Numbered from the stretch's first letter, positions 26,141 to 35,292 are shown. The stretch: 64,000 nucleotides of DNA from Bermanella sp044597725 (GCF_044597725.1 NZ_CP139003.1:2790001-2854000), one strand, 5' to 3'. The notes: generated by a model not told the origin, from the sequence alone. Numbers and translations are program-made.

Positions 26141-26775
26141 AGTAGTGCGGCCGGAGCCTAAGCGACCCCCGCAATGGGGTTTTCGCAATCCGCTCTGCTT
26201 TCCGAAAGCCTTAGTAGTGCGGCCGGAGCCCTAGCGACCCCCGCAAATGGGATTTTCGAAATCCGCTCCGCTTTCGTTGAAGCCCGCCACGCTTTCCGAG
26301 AATCATCCATAGTCTCACGGACGCTGCCAGTACATCCATGTAAGCTCGCATTCGCCATCCATGGCTCATGACGCCGCTCGCTTTATGAATGTTTCTCGAA
26401 AATCGTAAATATTTGTTTCTCGAAGGTTTGCCGTATTGTTTTTATAATGTAGTGCGGTCGGAGCCGTAGGCGACCCCCGCAACAAAAACGTTTGGATAAT
26501 CAAAAGCCCTAACGATTTGCGGAAGCTGTTCGTAAAGCGAGCGGCGTCATGAGCCATGGATGGCACGCGCGAGCCCACATGGACGTGTTAACGGCGTCCG
26601 TGAGACTACGAACAACTTTCGGAAAGCGTGGCGGATAACCAAAACCCCATTGCGGGGGTCGCTACGGCTCCGGCCGCACTACTGAAACTTTCGGAAAGCG
26701 TGGCGGGCTTAAAAAGCGGAGCGGATTTCGAAAATCCCATTTGCGGGGGTCGCCTACGGCTCCGGCCGCACTACT
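26141..26775. repeat. Cluster of palindromic dispersed repeats (copy 1)
   Basis: Two direct units AGTAGTGCGGCCGGAGCC..GCGACCCCCGCA (26141-26182 and 26213-26251), a variant unit GTAGTGCGGTCGGAGCCGTA (26449-26485), and two inverted units TGCGGGGGTCGC..GGCTCCGGCCGCACTACT (26646-26683 and 26736-26774). The interior holds GCCATGGATGGCACGCGCGA and GGCGTCCGTGAGACTACGAA. The same mosaic recurs at 53071-53594. It has no credible gene; the open frames in it are by-products of its high GC. REP/BIME-like or a nested MITE. Confidence 0.9.
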
Positions 26776-28567
26776 CGTTTTGGTTTAATGGGTATGCAAT
26801 GCGCTTAATATTCAATAAGTGTTTATAACTCACGTTATCACTGGTCGAACCACACCCTTGCGTTCCGCAACCTAATGTCCATGACAGCTGTAAATTATTA
26901 TTCGCTCCTATACACCCAAGGGTTGCAGGTGTGTTTATAAGTATACGGCTAACATCTACGATACGTGCATATTCATATACCGCTTCTTCGTTATTGCTGT
27001 GCATAACAGCAGTATGTCCTGCACCTTCGTTATTAAGTATACCTGCCGCTATGCGCAAAGCTTGCTCTTGGTCATGAATGCGTGTGACGGATATCAATGG
27101 TAATAACTTTTCTTTCATTAAAGGGTGATTAATTGGCTCGTCGGTTTCTACTTTGCTCATTTCCGCCAGCAATAATTTTATGGGGTAATCACGCTTAATG
27201 CCTAACTTACTGCAGATATCTTGTGCACTTTTACCGACATAGTCACTATTTAAACTGTCCTTTTCAAATAGTGCCTCTTCGATAGCATGCAATTCAAAAT
27301 GGTCTAATACAGCTGCACCTTCTATCACTGCATAATCAAGAAAATCATCATAAATTGAATCATCAATTAGTAAATTATTTTCCGAACCACATACAACACC
27401 GTTATCAAAGCTTTTACTAAATACAATATCTTGTGCTGCTTTTTTTACATCGCATGACTGTTCAACCCAAACAGGTGCATTACCTTTCCCTACACCAATT
27501 GCTGGTGTTCCACTTTGATAAGCGGATGCCACCATGGAAGGACCACCCGTTGCTAATATAAAATTAATATCTTGATGGCGCATGAACCCCTGAGTTAATG
27601 CTCTGCTGGAAGGTAACTGTGATGTTTGTATTAATTCAACTGGCAAGCCTAACTCTTTTAATTTTGCTTGCATGGCTTTAACAGCACGGTTACCCACTTC
27701 TTTGGCTCGACGATGGCTGCTTATGATGATGGCATTACGGGATTTTAGTGCAATTAAACATTTAAAGACGAGCGTTTCGACCGGATTAGTAACGGGAATC
27801 ATGGCAAATACCACCCCCATACTTTGTGCAATTCCTTTTACGCCTTCACTTTGCTCAATAATACTACCAACGCCTGGCTTACCAATTAAATCATGAGCAA
27901 CGGCAAGGGTGCCTAATTTTATTTTTTCTACTTTATGTTCAACCACTCCCATGCCTGATTCGGCTACGGTTTGCTTTGCATAACCATCAGCATCGTCAGC
28001 AATAACTTGAGCTAACGCTTCAATCGCTTCATCAATACGGCTTTCCATTAATGCTTGAATAGAAAGATGGGCTTGTTTGCCAGCTTGCACCATAAAGTCT
28101 ACTTCTTTAATTGGTGCACTATTAAGTGCTTGCTCAAGTATGGGTTGCTGCAAACAATTAATCTGTTTGGCTAAGCTTGCTAGTACAACCTCGTACATTC
28201 CTGACTTATCAGTCAACATATTGCGAAGTGTATTTGAATCTATTGCATATGCTGTTGTTTTTTCCGTGCAAACATAACCACATGCAGATGCTTGCTGCGT
28301 AAGCAATGTATGAATACCTACTACATCACCCTGTTTAAATGTCTGAGGTAAAGTTGCTTCGCGCTCAAGTTGCGCGTCACTTATGCATGCCGCCACCGCT
28401 CCTGAGACTAAAATGTAACATTGCTCTGGTACATTGCCTTGTACCAGTAGGCATTCCCCTTGCTTAAAGGTAATCAGTGTTTGAGAGGATAGATCGGTAT
28501 CGAGTATCGACCCAGTTGAGTGCATTGGCGATTCAATGTGCGAGGTTTGAGTGCGTATTTCCGACAT
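26771..28567 (-). CDS. Cyclic-nucleotide-binding-like domain fused to CoA-acylating aldehyde dehydrogenase
   Basis: 598 aa from the ATG at 28567 (AAGGACACGAGT upstream). Residues about 30-140 form a Crp/cNMP-type beta-roll: FKQGECLLVQGNVPEQCYIL, VSGAVAACI, FKQGDVVGIHTLLTQQ. The usual phosphate-binding Arg motif is not evident, so cAMP binding is doubtful. Residues about 170-598 match AdhE-N/EutE-type aldehyde dehydrogenases, which reduce acyl-CoA to aldehyde or the reverse with NAD+: IPVTNPVETLVFKCLIALKS, LATGGPSMVASAY and FDNGVVCGSEN with catalytic Cys393. No alcohol dehydrogenase domain follows. The stop codon TAG (26771-26773) comes from a neighbouring dispersed repeat. The fusion is unusual. 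Confidence 0.88.
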   Translation of the reverse strand: MSEIRTQTSHIESPMHSTGSILDTDLSSQTLITFKQGECLLVQGNVPEQCYILVSGAVAACISDAQLEREATLPQTFKQGDVVGIHTLLTQQASACGYVCTEKTTAYAIDSNTLRNMLTDKSGMYEVVLASLAKQINCLQQPILEQALNSAPIKEVDFMVQAGKQAHLSIQALMESRIDEAIEALAQVIADDADGYAKQTVAESGMGVVEHKVEKIKLGTLAVAHDLIGKPGVGSIIEQSEGVKGIAQSMGVVFAMIPVTNPVETLVFKCLIALKSRNAIIISSHRRAKEVGNRAVKAMQAKLKELGLPVELIQTSQLPSSRALTQGFMRHQDINFILATGGPSMVASAYQSGTPAIGVGKGNAPVWVEQSCDVKKAAQDIVFSKSFDNGVVCGSENNLLIDDSIYDDFLDYAVIEGAAVLDHFELHAIEEALFEKDSLNSDYVGKSAQDICSKLGIKRDYPIKLLLAEMSKVETDEPINHPLMKEKLLPLISVTRIHDQEQALRIAAGILNNEGAGHTAVMHSNNEEAVYEYARIVDVSRILINTPATLGCIGANNNLQLSWTLGCGTQGCGSTSDNVSYKHLLNIKRIAYPLNQNE

Positions 28568-28744
28568 ACTCGTGTCCTTCATCCTTGGTTATATTTTTTA
28601 ATGGTCTGTAGCGTTGTTTGTCTAAACAATCTAAGCATAAAACACTTGTAAGAACAAATTATTAGATTAGAATTGTTTCTCATAATTTTAACCTATAACA
28701 AATACAATACATTCTCATTACAGAAAGCTAAAAAGGGGACGCGG

Positions 28745-29965
28745 ATGGACCGACTGCACCGAAGGGAGGTGGAGCAAATTCTGGGAATTTACCCACCTTT
28801 TCGAATCAAGGACCTTATTATCGACCCAGAGCACGAGCTGCTCGAAGTTGAAATAGAAGAACAACTCAATAAGTCACGAAGCATTTTTCAGACCAGTAAA
28901 GCTAAAAGCAAAACAGTTAGATGGCAACATAGTAAAATTGGGCGCTTCGCAACGGTAATTCGTTTACAGGCGTCAGCTCATACATTTACGAAACATCGCA
29001 CTTTAAATCCGCCAGCATTTATTGGCCCAGAACACAGCCAGTATACGTATCATCTTCAACAGCTCGTTTTGCTTGCGGCAAGCAAAGGTCTTAATAGCGA
29101 TACCATACAATCTTTATTAGGGGTTGAGCGTGTATTGGTAAATAAAATCATTGCAGACAATGAAAACCAACAACATGAAGAACAGGTACATAGCCAACTA
29201 CCACTGGAAACAGACCCTGTTTGGAAAGCTATCATCAAACATGAAATTGCGTTTAAAACCCAGCTTTCACCTCTTCGGTTTTTATTAACTCGGCTTGAAC
29301 TTGCTTGCTTTAACAGTAAGGACGATCCAAGTGTTGTACAAAATTCAGTAGCAACACTGCGTCAGTTTTTTATAAAGAATGCGCGCCAGTTAAAAAGTGA
29401 GTATGCTCAGATAGGTGTTTTACAACCTACCAAGACAGAGCAGCCAACTACACCAACATCACAAGCTGGCAATCCTGCTAAACGAGTAACACTCACCGCA
29501 GACCATCCAATTTGGTACAGTATTCTGCAAGGTGAAGTCGATTTATTATCGAAAAATATGGGGCTAAATCTTTTTATTACTCAGTTAAAGACCCTGTATA
29601 AAAAAACCAATGACAGTACCGAGCAGACTCAGGTAGCACGGGAACTTTTGGCGTATCTGAAAAAAAATAAAAATAAGTTAAAAAATGAGCTGCTATCCAT
29701 ATCTCGTATGGTCAAGCAAATGAATGAACAACCGGAGAAATTTGATTTGCCAAGTCCTGGACATAAAATTTGGCAATCGATTTTACAAGGTAGCGTTAAT
29801 ATTGATTCATCGAAGATGGCGCTCAAACTATTGTTAGTTAAAGCACGCTCGCTTGACGATCAGCATGAAGCTGCGGCTCTTATTTGTGACTATTTCAGTC
29901 GTAATAAACGAGCGCTAGGTGTCGAAATAAGCCAGCTAGAGCCTCATCTTTCTGCGGCAAGCTAA
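28745..29965 (+). CDS. Protein with N-terminal HTH-like region and three tandem ~65-aa repeats
   Basis: 406 aa from the ATG at 28745 (AAGGGGACGCGG upstream); an in-frame start at 28673 lacks a ribosome site. Residues 1-100 (REVEQILGIYPPFRIKDLII) loosely recall the N-terminus of ISL3-type transposases but lack their zinc cysteines. Residues about 103-136 (LLAASKGLNSDTIQSLLGVE) look like a helix-turn-helix. Three related repeats follow at about 157-223, 253-320 and 339-400, each starting DP/HP/HK-x-W-x-x-I-L/I and ending in a basic helix (RQFFIKNARQLK, LAYLKKNKNKLK, CDYFSRNKRALG). Function unknown; possibly DNA-binding. Divergent from the aldehyde dehydrogenase fusion and followed 48 bases later by the next gene. 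Confidence 0.8.
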   Translation: MDRLHRREVEQILGIYPPFRIKDLIIDPEHELLEVEIEEQLNKSRSIFQTSKAKSKTVRWQHSKIGRFATVIRLQASAHTFTKHRTLNPPAFIGPEHSQYTYHLQQLVLLAASKGLNSDTIQSLLGVERVLVNKIIADNENQQHEEQVHSQLPLETDPVWKAIIKHEIAFKTQLSPLRFLLTRLELACFNSKDDPSVVQNSVATLRQFFIKNARQLKSEYAQIGVLQPTKTEQPTTPTSQAGNPAKRVTLTADHPIWYSILQGEVDLLSKNMGLNLFITQLKTLYKKTNDSTEQTQVARELLAYLKKNKNKLKNELLSISRMVKQMNEQPEKFDLPSPGHKIWQSILQGSVNIDSSKMALKLLLVKARSLDDQHEAAALICDYFSRNKRALGVEISQLEPHLSAAS

Positions 29966-30012
29966 CATTTCATTATTTTTGTATTTTTATTTTTTTAAGA
30001 GTTATATTTACT

Positions 30013-31017
30013 ATGTCTAATGTTTCCATTAACAGCCAACTAACCGATTTGGCAAGTACCATCGAAAAAATAGAATCGGGCGAATTTTTAGTCATTGCCG
30101 CTGACCAAAGTCTTTTATCTCAATTACCAAGCGGTAACTGGATTGGCGGCTCTATTCCTTATTTTATGAGTGAATCCGGCGGCGTTGTTAGTAAAGATCA
30201 TATTTTTGTTCAATCCATTGAAGGGATTGAAGGTAATGCCCAGCCTCGTATTACCCCTTATGATATGCGTTCTATTTCCCGCATTGCTCAAGACGCACCT
30301 GATAATGGTTTTACCATTGCTATTCTACCAGCAGGCTCTGACGTTCATGCTGAGTATGCTCAATACGCACCAAGCTATGACAATATGTTCTTTTCCCCCA
30401 TCGTAGGCTGGGTTGCTGGTGTACATCTTGATGATGTCGAAAATGATCAAGCAAAAACGGTATTTGGCCCCGGTGCGATGATAATGCCAAATCGAGCCGT
30501 CGCTATGCATGTATCCTTACCTAGTCATCAAGTTGCGAACGTTCATACTATTAACTTATTTGAACAAGCCCAGGGGCCTAAAATTCGCTTCAACAATACA
30601 GGTTTTGATGTAAACCAATGTACCGTTGATGGTCAATTAACAGAACTAAGCCAATATATTCAAGATAACAACATAGATACACGCCTACCCTTAGTGGCCG
30701 ACTACAATGGCATTAATGTGAACGTGAGCATTCAAAATGTGGGGCAAAATAATGTGCATTTATACGCACCTGTTTTTGCCGATTTAGAGTACCAATTTGC
30801 CGCACCCATTACCGATTATGTGAAAAACTTTGACGAAGCGGTTAAAGATCACTCGGTACAAAATGCGGCTTATAGCTGTAACTGTATTCTTAACTTCTTA
30901 TACTCTGAGCTAGAAGGTAAGCAGACAGGTGACTTAATTGGTCCTATTACATTTGGCGAAGTTGCCTATCAGTTGCTCAACCAAACATTGGTCTACATGA
31001 CCATTGATCAGCAGTAA
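30013..31017 (+). CDS. Uncharacterised 334-aa protein (DUF6976-like)
   Basis: 334 aa, soluble, no signal peptide. The N-terminus (LVIAADQSLLSQLPSGNWIG then GSIPYFMSE) and the central GPGAMIMPNRAVAMHVSLP are conserved features of an uncharacterised bacterial family that I believe is DUF6976; the number is from memory. The C-terminus has CNCILNFLYSELEGK, two Cys flanking an Asn. In related proteins the WIGG(T/S)IPYFM motif recalls FIST-type sensors, but this is only a resemblance. It follows the repeat protein by 48 bases on the same strand, so the two probably form one operon. Confidence 0.75.
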   Translation: MSNVSINSQLTDLASTIEKIESGEFLVIAADQSLLSQLPSGNWIGGSIPYFMSESGGVVSKDHIFVQSIEGIEGNAQPRITPYDMRSISRIAQDAPDNGFTIAILPAGSDVHAEYAQYAPSYDNMFFSPIVGWVAGVHLDDVENDQAKTVFGPGAMIMPNRAVAMHVSLPSHQVANVHTINLFEQAQGPKIRFNNTGFDVNQCTVDGQLTELSQYIQDNNIDTRLPLVADYNGINVNVSIQNVGQNNVHLYAPVFADLEYQFAAPITDYVKNFDEAVKDHSVQNAAYSCNCILNFLYSELEGKQTGDLIGPITFGEVAYQLLNQTLVYMTIDQQ

Positions 31018-31059
31018 TAATTCACTACCAATATTGCATCCATGATCTATTCTTAAGAC

Positions 31060-31554
31060 ATGGATGCAGATTGGTTTTTAAATATTACCCCGTTTGATTG
31101 GCCCGCAATTTTAACGGCGTTGGCATGCGGTACAATTATAGGTTTAGAACGGCAAATAAAAGGCCGTCCAGTTGGTATACGCACCTCTGCTCTTATTATT
31201 CTGGGCACCTATCTTTTTATTGCTAGCTCTACCCATGTATCGCAAGACGCTACCATGACCGACCCTAGCCGAATTTTAGGTCAAGTGATTACCGGTATTG
31301 GCTTTTTGGGGGCTGGGGTTATGCTGAGTAAAGGTCGAAGTGTATATGGTGTAACCACCGCTGCCACTATTTGGACACTTGCTTCAATTGGTGTAGTGAT
31401 TGGTATTGGTGAATTAGGAAGTGCACTAAAACTATCGCTAGTGGTGGTGTTGATTCTATTTGGCGTAGATACCTTTGAAGAATACAGCCAACACATTGGT
31501 AATAATATTCGAACCCGCTACGCCAGTTGGCGTAGCAAGTCGGACGATGATTAA
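31060..31554 (+). CDS. MgtC/SapB family inner-membrane protein
   Basis: 164 aa. The MgtC motif is present: ALACGTIIGLERQIKGRPVG, IRTSALIILGTYLFI, then GIGFLGAGVMLSKGRSVYGV and TTAATIWTLASIGVVIGIGE. About five helices. The short form lacks the C-terminal ACT-like domain of Salmonella MgtC, so it is the SapB-like type found in many free-living bacteria and linked to Mg2+ or membrane homeostasis. Four bases separate its stop from that of convergent rlmJ. Confidence 0.88.
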   Translation: MDADWFLNITPFDWPAILTALACGTIIGLERQIKGRPVGIRTSALIILGTYLFIASSTHVSQDATMTDPSRILGQVITGIGFLGAGVMLSKGRSVYGVTTAATIWTLASIGVVIGIGELGSALKLSLVVVLILFGVDTFEEYSQHIGNNIRTRYASWRSKSDDD

Positions 31555-31558
31555 AGCG

Positions 31559-32401
31559 TTATTTTTCAATATAATTTAGGCTATAACCTGCGGTTTCATC
31601 TAGGCCCAATGTTTCAACGAGAAAAGGCAGTACTTTTTTAAGTTGCTGCTCTAATACGTATGGTGGATTCACAATAAACAAACCACTGCCGTACATACCT
31701 TCTGTGTTTTCACTTACCCAAAACCGAGCATCCAAATACTTGGTATGGTTAAGCTTCTTAAGCCCTTCAACCATTTTTTCGCTAAGCCCTTGTTTATCAT
31801 TGCGATTAATAAGCGGGTACCAAACGGCATAGACGCCGATGGCAAAACGCTTGAGGCTTTGCTCAATGGCCTGCTGAACGTTCTTATACTCTTGTGCTTG
31901 TTCGTACGGTGGGTCGATAATAACAAAGCCACGCTTGGCTTTAGGCGGCAATAACGCTTTTAACCCGGCAAAGCCATCTTGCTTGTAAGTTTTTACCGCA
32001 CTGTTACCTTGGTTATTTTTTTCTAGTGTTGCATAGTCTTGCGGATGCATTTCAAATAAATGGGCTTGATCTTGCTCTCGCAACATAGTGGTCATAAAGA
32101 GCGGACTACCCGGGTACAAATCAAGCTTGGCATCTTGATTAATTTGCCCCACTAAATCTAAGTAAGTGCTTAATTCAGGAAGCTTTGCTTGTTTGTATAA
32201 ACGGCCAATTCCATTTTTATATTCTTGGGTTTTATTCGCTAAACTTCCGTGAAGGCTATAAGCGCCAGCACCACTATGGGTATCAATATAGCAATAAGGA
32301 CTTTCCTTTTTTTGCAAATATTCTGCAATAGCAACACACACGAAGTGTTTTAACACATCGGCGTGATTACCTGCATGAAAACCATGGCGATAACTTAACA
32401 T
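31559..32401 (-). CDS. rlmJ: 23S rRNA (adenine2030-N6)-methyltransferase RlmJ
   Basis: 280 aa, full length. It starts MLSYRHGFHAGNHADVLKHF, the family's conserved N-terminus, and contains the N6-adenine MTase motif IDPPYE plus the SAM region YIDTHSGAGAYSL. It methylates A2030 of 23S rRNA. Single gene, convergent with the mgtC-like gene. The next gene upstream, moaA, ends 23 bases before its start, so the two may be co-transcribed. Confidence 0.95.
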   Translation of the reverse strand: MLSYRHGFHAGNHADVLKHFVCVAIAEYLQKKESPYCYIDTHSGAGAYSLHGSLANKTQEYKNGIGRLYKQAKLPELSTYLDLVGQINQDAKLDLYPGSPLFMTTMLREQDQAHLFEMHPQDYATLEKNNQGNSAVKTYKQDGFAGLKALLPPKAKRGFVIIDPPYEQAQEYKNVQQAIEQSLKRFAIGVYAVWYPLINRNDKQGLSEKMVEGLKKLNHTKYLDARFWVSENTEGMYGSGLFIVNPPYVLEQQLKKVLPFLVETLGLDETAGYSLNYIEK

Positions 32402-32424
32402 ATACTGCTTTCCTTTCTGCTTTA

Positions 32425-33417
32425 TCAGCCGCCTGTGGCATTCATAAAGCGTATGATTTGAACATCATCTCCTAAATCAAAATGATGACGTTCGGGTTTT
32501 ATATTCATAGCATGCGCGATTGCACGTTTGACTGGCTCTAAACTATTTGGGTTTTCATCTAAAACTTGCTTCAAATCGACACTGTGTTCATTACCTAAGC
32601 ACAATAAAAGTTTACCTGTGGCGGTCACTCGAACCCGATTACATAAATGACAAAAGTTATGACTATGGGGGCTGATAAAACCTATACGACTGGGATGGCC
32701 ATCTGTAAACGACCAGTAGCGACTAGGGCCAGGTGTTGTACTTTGGCTTTGTTCTAAAGGGTAACGTTGGGATACTTTTTCTCGAATAAGCTCGCTGCTC
32801 ATAAACGCCAATTCTCGATCATGCTCGACGATATGCCCCAACGGCATTTCTTCTATAAAGCTAATATCGAGATTATGCTTTCTAACAAACGCAATTAAAT
32901 CGAGCACTTCGTCATCATTACGTCCTTTCAAAATAACCGCGTTTAATTTTATGCGGGTAAAACCCGCTTTTTGCGCCGCTTTTATTCCTGCAATGACGTG
33001 TTCTAAATTTCCGGTGCGAGTTAGTTCTAGGAAACGCTCTGGTTGCAAGCTATCAAGGCTGATATTTAGGCGGGATAAACCAGCCTGTTTTAATGACTCG
33101 GCCATATGACCCAGTTGACTACCATTAGTGGTCATAGTCACTTCATCTAAGCCATCTATTGCACTGACATTGGCAACAAGCTTGTCGATACCTTTGCGCA
33201 CTAGCGGCTCGCCACCGGTTAAACGAATGGAGCGCACACCCAATTCAACAAATGCTTGCGCAAGCTGCTCAATTTGTTCAAAGCTTAAAAGGTCTTTACG
33301 CGGTAAGAAGGTCATTTCTTCCGCCATGCAGTATACACAGCGGAAGTCGCAGCGATCGGTAACCGATATACGCACGTAATCTATGGTGCGGCTAAATGTG
33401 TCGGTTAATGTCGCCAT
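32425..33417 (-). CDS. moaA: GTP 3',8-cyclase MoaA
   Basis: 330 aa radical-SAM enzyme; with MoaC it makes cyclic pyranopterin monophosphate, the first step of molybdenum cofactor synthesis. N-terminal cluster RCDFRCVYCMAEE gives the CxxxCxxC 4Fe-4S site, LTGGEPLVRKGIDKLV the SAM site, and the C-terminal cluster FCHLCNRVRVTATGKLLLCLG the second 4Fe-4S. It ends with the conserved Gly-Gly. It sits directly after the aminotransferase gene (16-base gap) and before rlmJ. No other moa gene is nearby. Confidence 0.95.
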   Translation of the reverse strand: MATLTDTFSRTIDYVRISVTDRCDFRCVYCMAEEMTFLPRKDLLSFEQIEQLAQAFVELGVRSIRLTGGEPLVRKGIDKLVANVSAIDGLDEVTMTTNGSQLGHMAESLKQAGLSRLNISLDSLQPERFLELTRTGNLEHVIAGIKAAQKAGFTRIKLNAVILKGRNDDEVLDLIAFVRKHNLDISFIEEMPLGHIVEHDRELAFMSSELIREKVSQRYPLEQSQSTTPGPSRYWSFTDGHPSRIGFISPHSHNFCHLCNRVRVTATGKLLLCLGNEHSVDLKQVLDENPNSLEPVKRAIAHAMNIKPERHHFDLGDDVQIIRFMNATGG

Positions 33418-33433
33418 AATACTCTCGGATTGG

Positions 33434-34645
33434 CTACGCCGTTAGGGCTTGCGATCGACCTAAGCTGCTTTCTAACATGGCCATACTGGCTGGTAAGTCC
33501 ACATTGGCACCACAGGCTTTCATGCTCATTCCTAAGGCGTGCAAGGTTCTAAATAAGTTATGGGCTCGACTTTGTTCTCCCATTTGACCAATTCGTACAA
33601 TAGGCAAACCAAACGAGCCTGATATTTCGACTTTATAGACCTGAGACATGGTGGTCAATAACGCTTTACCTTCTACGCCGTCTGGTAGACGAATACCCAC
33701 TACACTATTTAAGCGACTATGGGGCTCAACAGACAACTCTAAGCCCATTGCTTCTATGGCGTGTTGTAATGCGGTACTGCATACACGATGACGCTCAAAC
33801 CGGATTTCCAGTGTTTCGAGGCACACTTGGCGCAATGCTTCGTGCAGGGCTAATATGCCACTTACTGGCGCGGTGTAATGATAGCCTTTTTCTTCCCAAA
33901 ACTGCTTAGCCAAACGCACATCAAAACACCAATGGGGCATAGCCGCTTGGCGTTGATTTATATAGGCCCATACGTGATCGCTAAACGCAATAAGCGAGAC
34001 ACCAGGAATAGACGCTAATCCCTTTTGACCGCCAGTAATAACCACATCCACATGCCACGCATCCATATCCAACGGCATGGTACTTAAAGTGCATACGGCA
34101 TCAACAATACTGTATACACCTTGCTTGCGGGCAAGCTGACATACGGCTTTTACTTGGTGGTTACATACCGTGTTAGAGGTTTCACCTTGAACCATGGTCA
34201 CAACGTCATATTGCTTTTGCTTAAAGGCTTGCTCAACTTGCTCCAAAGCAACACCTTGGCCTTGCTCGCATTGCAAAATGTCGACTTCACCACCACAGCG
34301 TTTAGCCATTTCCGCAAGGCGGCCACTAAAAAAGCCATTTTCTATACAGAGTACTTTTTTACCCGGCCATATTAAGTTGGTAATGGCCATTTCCATGGCG
34401 GCACTTCCCGGCCCCGCCACACCAATTATATGGCTACTGGCCGTTTGAAAAACGTACTGCGACATAATACGAACACGTTCAATCACTTGGCTCATGGTAT
34501 CGCCGAGATGATTAATAACAACCGAGTTGGCCATGGCCACTTTTTGTGAAACAGGCACAGGGCCTGCTCCCATAAGCAGCAAAGGTTCATTGGGTAAAAT
34601 ACTGTCTAGCGGTAAATCGGCGGGAGGTGCTATGGATGTTGTCAC
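33434..34645 (-). CDS. Class V PLP aminotransferase (alanine-glyoxylate type)
   Basis: 403 aa fold-type I enzyme of the alanine/serine-glyoxylate aminotransferase family. Motifs: LLLMGAGPVPVSQKVAMAN, SHIIGVAGPGSAAMEMAI, the Asp pairing with PLP in SIVDAVCTLS and the lysine in VITGGQKGLASIPGV. The typical family start (GPGPV) is here GAGPVPV. The substrate cannot be told from sequence; it could serve glyoxylate or 2-aminoethylphosphonate chemistry. The 5' neighbour is an outer-membrane protein 12 bases away, the 3' neighbour moaA. Confidence 0.85.
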   Translation of the reverse strand: MTTSIAPPADLPLDSILPNEPLLLMGAGPVPVSQKVAMANSVVINHLGDTMSQVIERVRIMSQYVFQTASSHIIGVAGPGSAAMEMAITNLIWPGKKVLCIENGFFSGRLAEMAKRCGGEVDILQCEQGQGVALEQVEQAFKQKQYDVVTMVQGETSNTVCNHQVKAVCQLARKQGVYSIVDAVCTLSTMPLDMDAWHVDVVITGGQKGLASIPGVSLIAFSDHVWAYINQRQAAMPHWCFDVRLAKQFWEEKGYHYTAPVSGILALHEALRQVCLETLEIRFERHRVCSTALQHAIEAMGLELSVEPHSRLNSVVGIRLPDGVEGKALLTTMSQVYKVEISGSFGLPIVRIGQMGEQSRAHNLFRTLHALGMSMKACGANVDLPASMAMLESSLGRSQALTA

Positions 34646-34656
34646 AAATATCCTAC

Positions 34657-35292
34657 TTAAAACCGAACTCGCAGCCCAAAGATAACGTCTTCAGCTAGGG
34701 TGCGGTCTTTGTCATTTTTGGTAATAATTTTTAGTGTACGGTAATGGCTATATAGAGCAACGTCCCAGTTAAAGGCGTACTCTAATCCGGCCTGATATTC
34801 ATATTCTAAATCGGCCGAGTCATCCCAGTCGGTACTTAAGAAAAATGGGCGTAAGTTAAAACCCACATTTGCTTGAAAGCCTGCTGCAATAGGTAAAAAC
34901 AACTGGCTACGAAAACCAATGGCGGTACGCTCATAATCAAGACTTTCGGCCTTTGATTGGCTGATTTCAAAATCAAACTCGGCACCACCTTGTTTTTGCG
35001 GGTCTTGTAAATAACCAAAACCACCCGTGCCAAGGCTTATCACCTCTACTTCGTGGTTGCCCATGTTAACATCTTCGTGCTTGACGATATCGTCACTGCG
35101 GAAATAACCTACATAAAACATGCTTGTGACTTTTTCACCGTCTTCACCTTTGGGGGTCTCGCCCACACCTATGCGGTAGTGCTCAATGGCATCACCACCT
35201 GCTAGGTCAAGGAATAAAGTATCATAATCGGCCTGAACCACTGCTGAGGAGCAAAGCAGCGAAGCTGTCATTAAGGGATATAAAAAACGCAT
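34657..35292 (-). CDS. Putative outer-membrane protein
   Basis: About 211 aa from the ATG at 35292, which begins a clear signal peptide (MRFLYPLMTASLLCSSAVVQ, cut before ADYDTLF); an in-frame start at 35349 adds an unlikely leader. The body alternates charged and aromatic strands (YRIGVGETPKGEDGEKVTSM, FYVGYFRSDDI, AGLEYAFNWDVALYSHYRTL) and ends IFGLRVRF with a terminal Phe, as in beta-barrels inserted in the outer membrane. Role unknown. Twelve bases upstream of the aminotransferase start, so probably co-transcribed. Confidence 0.75.
   Translation of the reverse strand: MRFLYPLMTASLLCSSAVVQADYDTLFLDLAGGDAIEHYRIGVGETPKGEDGEKVTSMFYVGYFRSDDIVKHEDVNMGNHEVEVISLGTGGFGYLQDPQKQGGAEFDFEISQSKAESLDYERTAIGFRSQLFLPIAAGFQANVGFNLRPFFLSTDWDDSADLEYEYQAGLEYAFNWDVALYSHYRTLKIITKNDKDRTLAEDVIFGLRVRF

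Noticed and set aside
26141..26775. CRISPR array
   Set aside because: Repeats are few, unevenly spaced, in both orientations, with shared rather than unique interior sequence, and no cas gene is present.
26158..26828. Several 60-70 codon open frames inside the repeat cluster
   Set aside because: They occur on both strands in GC-rich palindromic repeats and recur wherever the repeat occurs; they are artefacts of composition.
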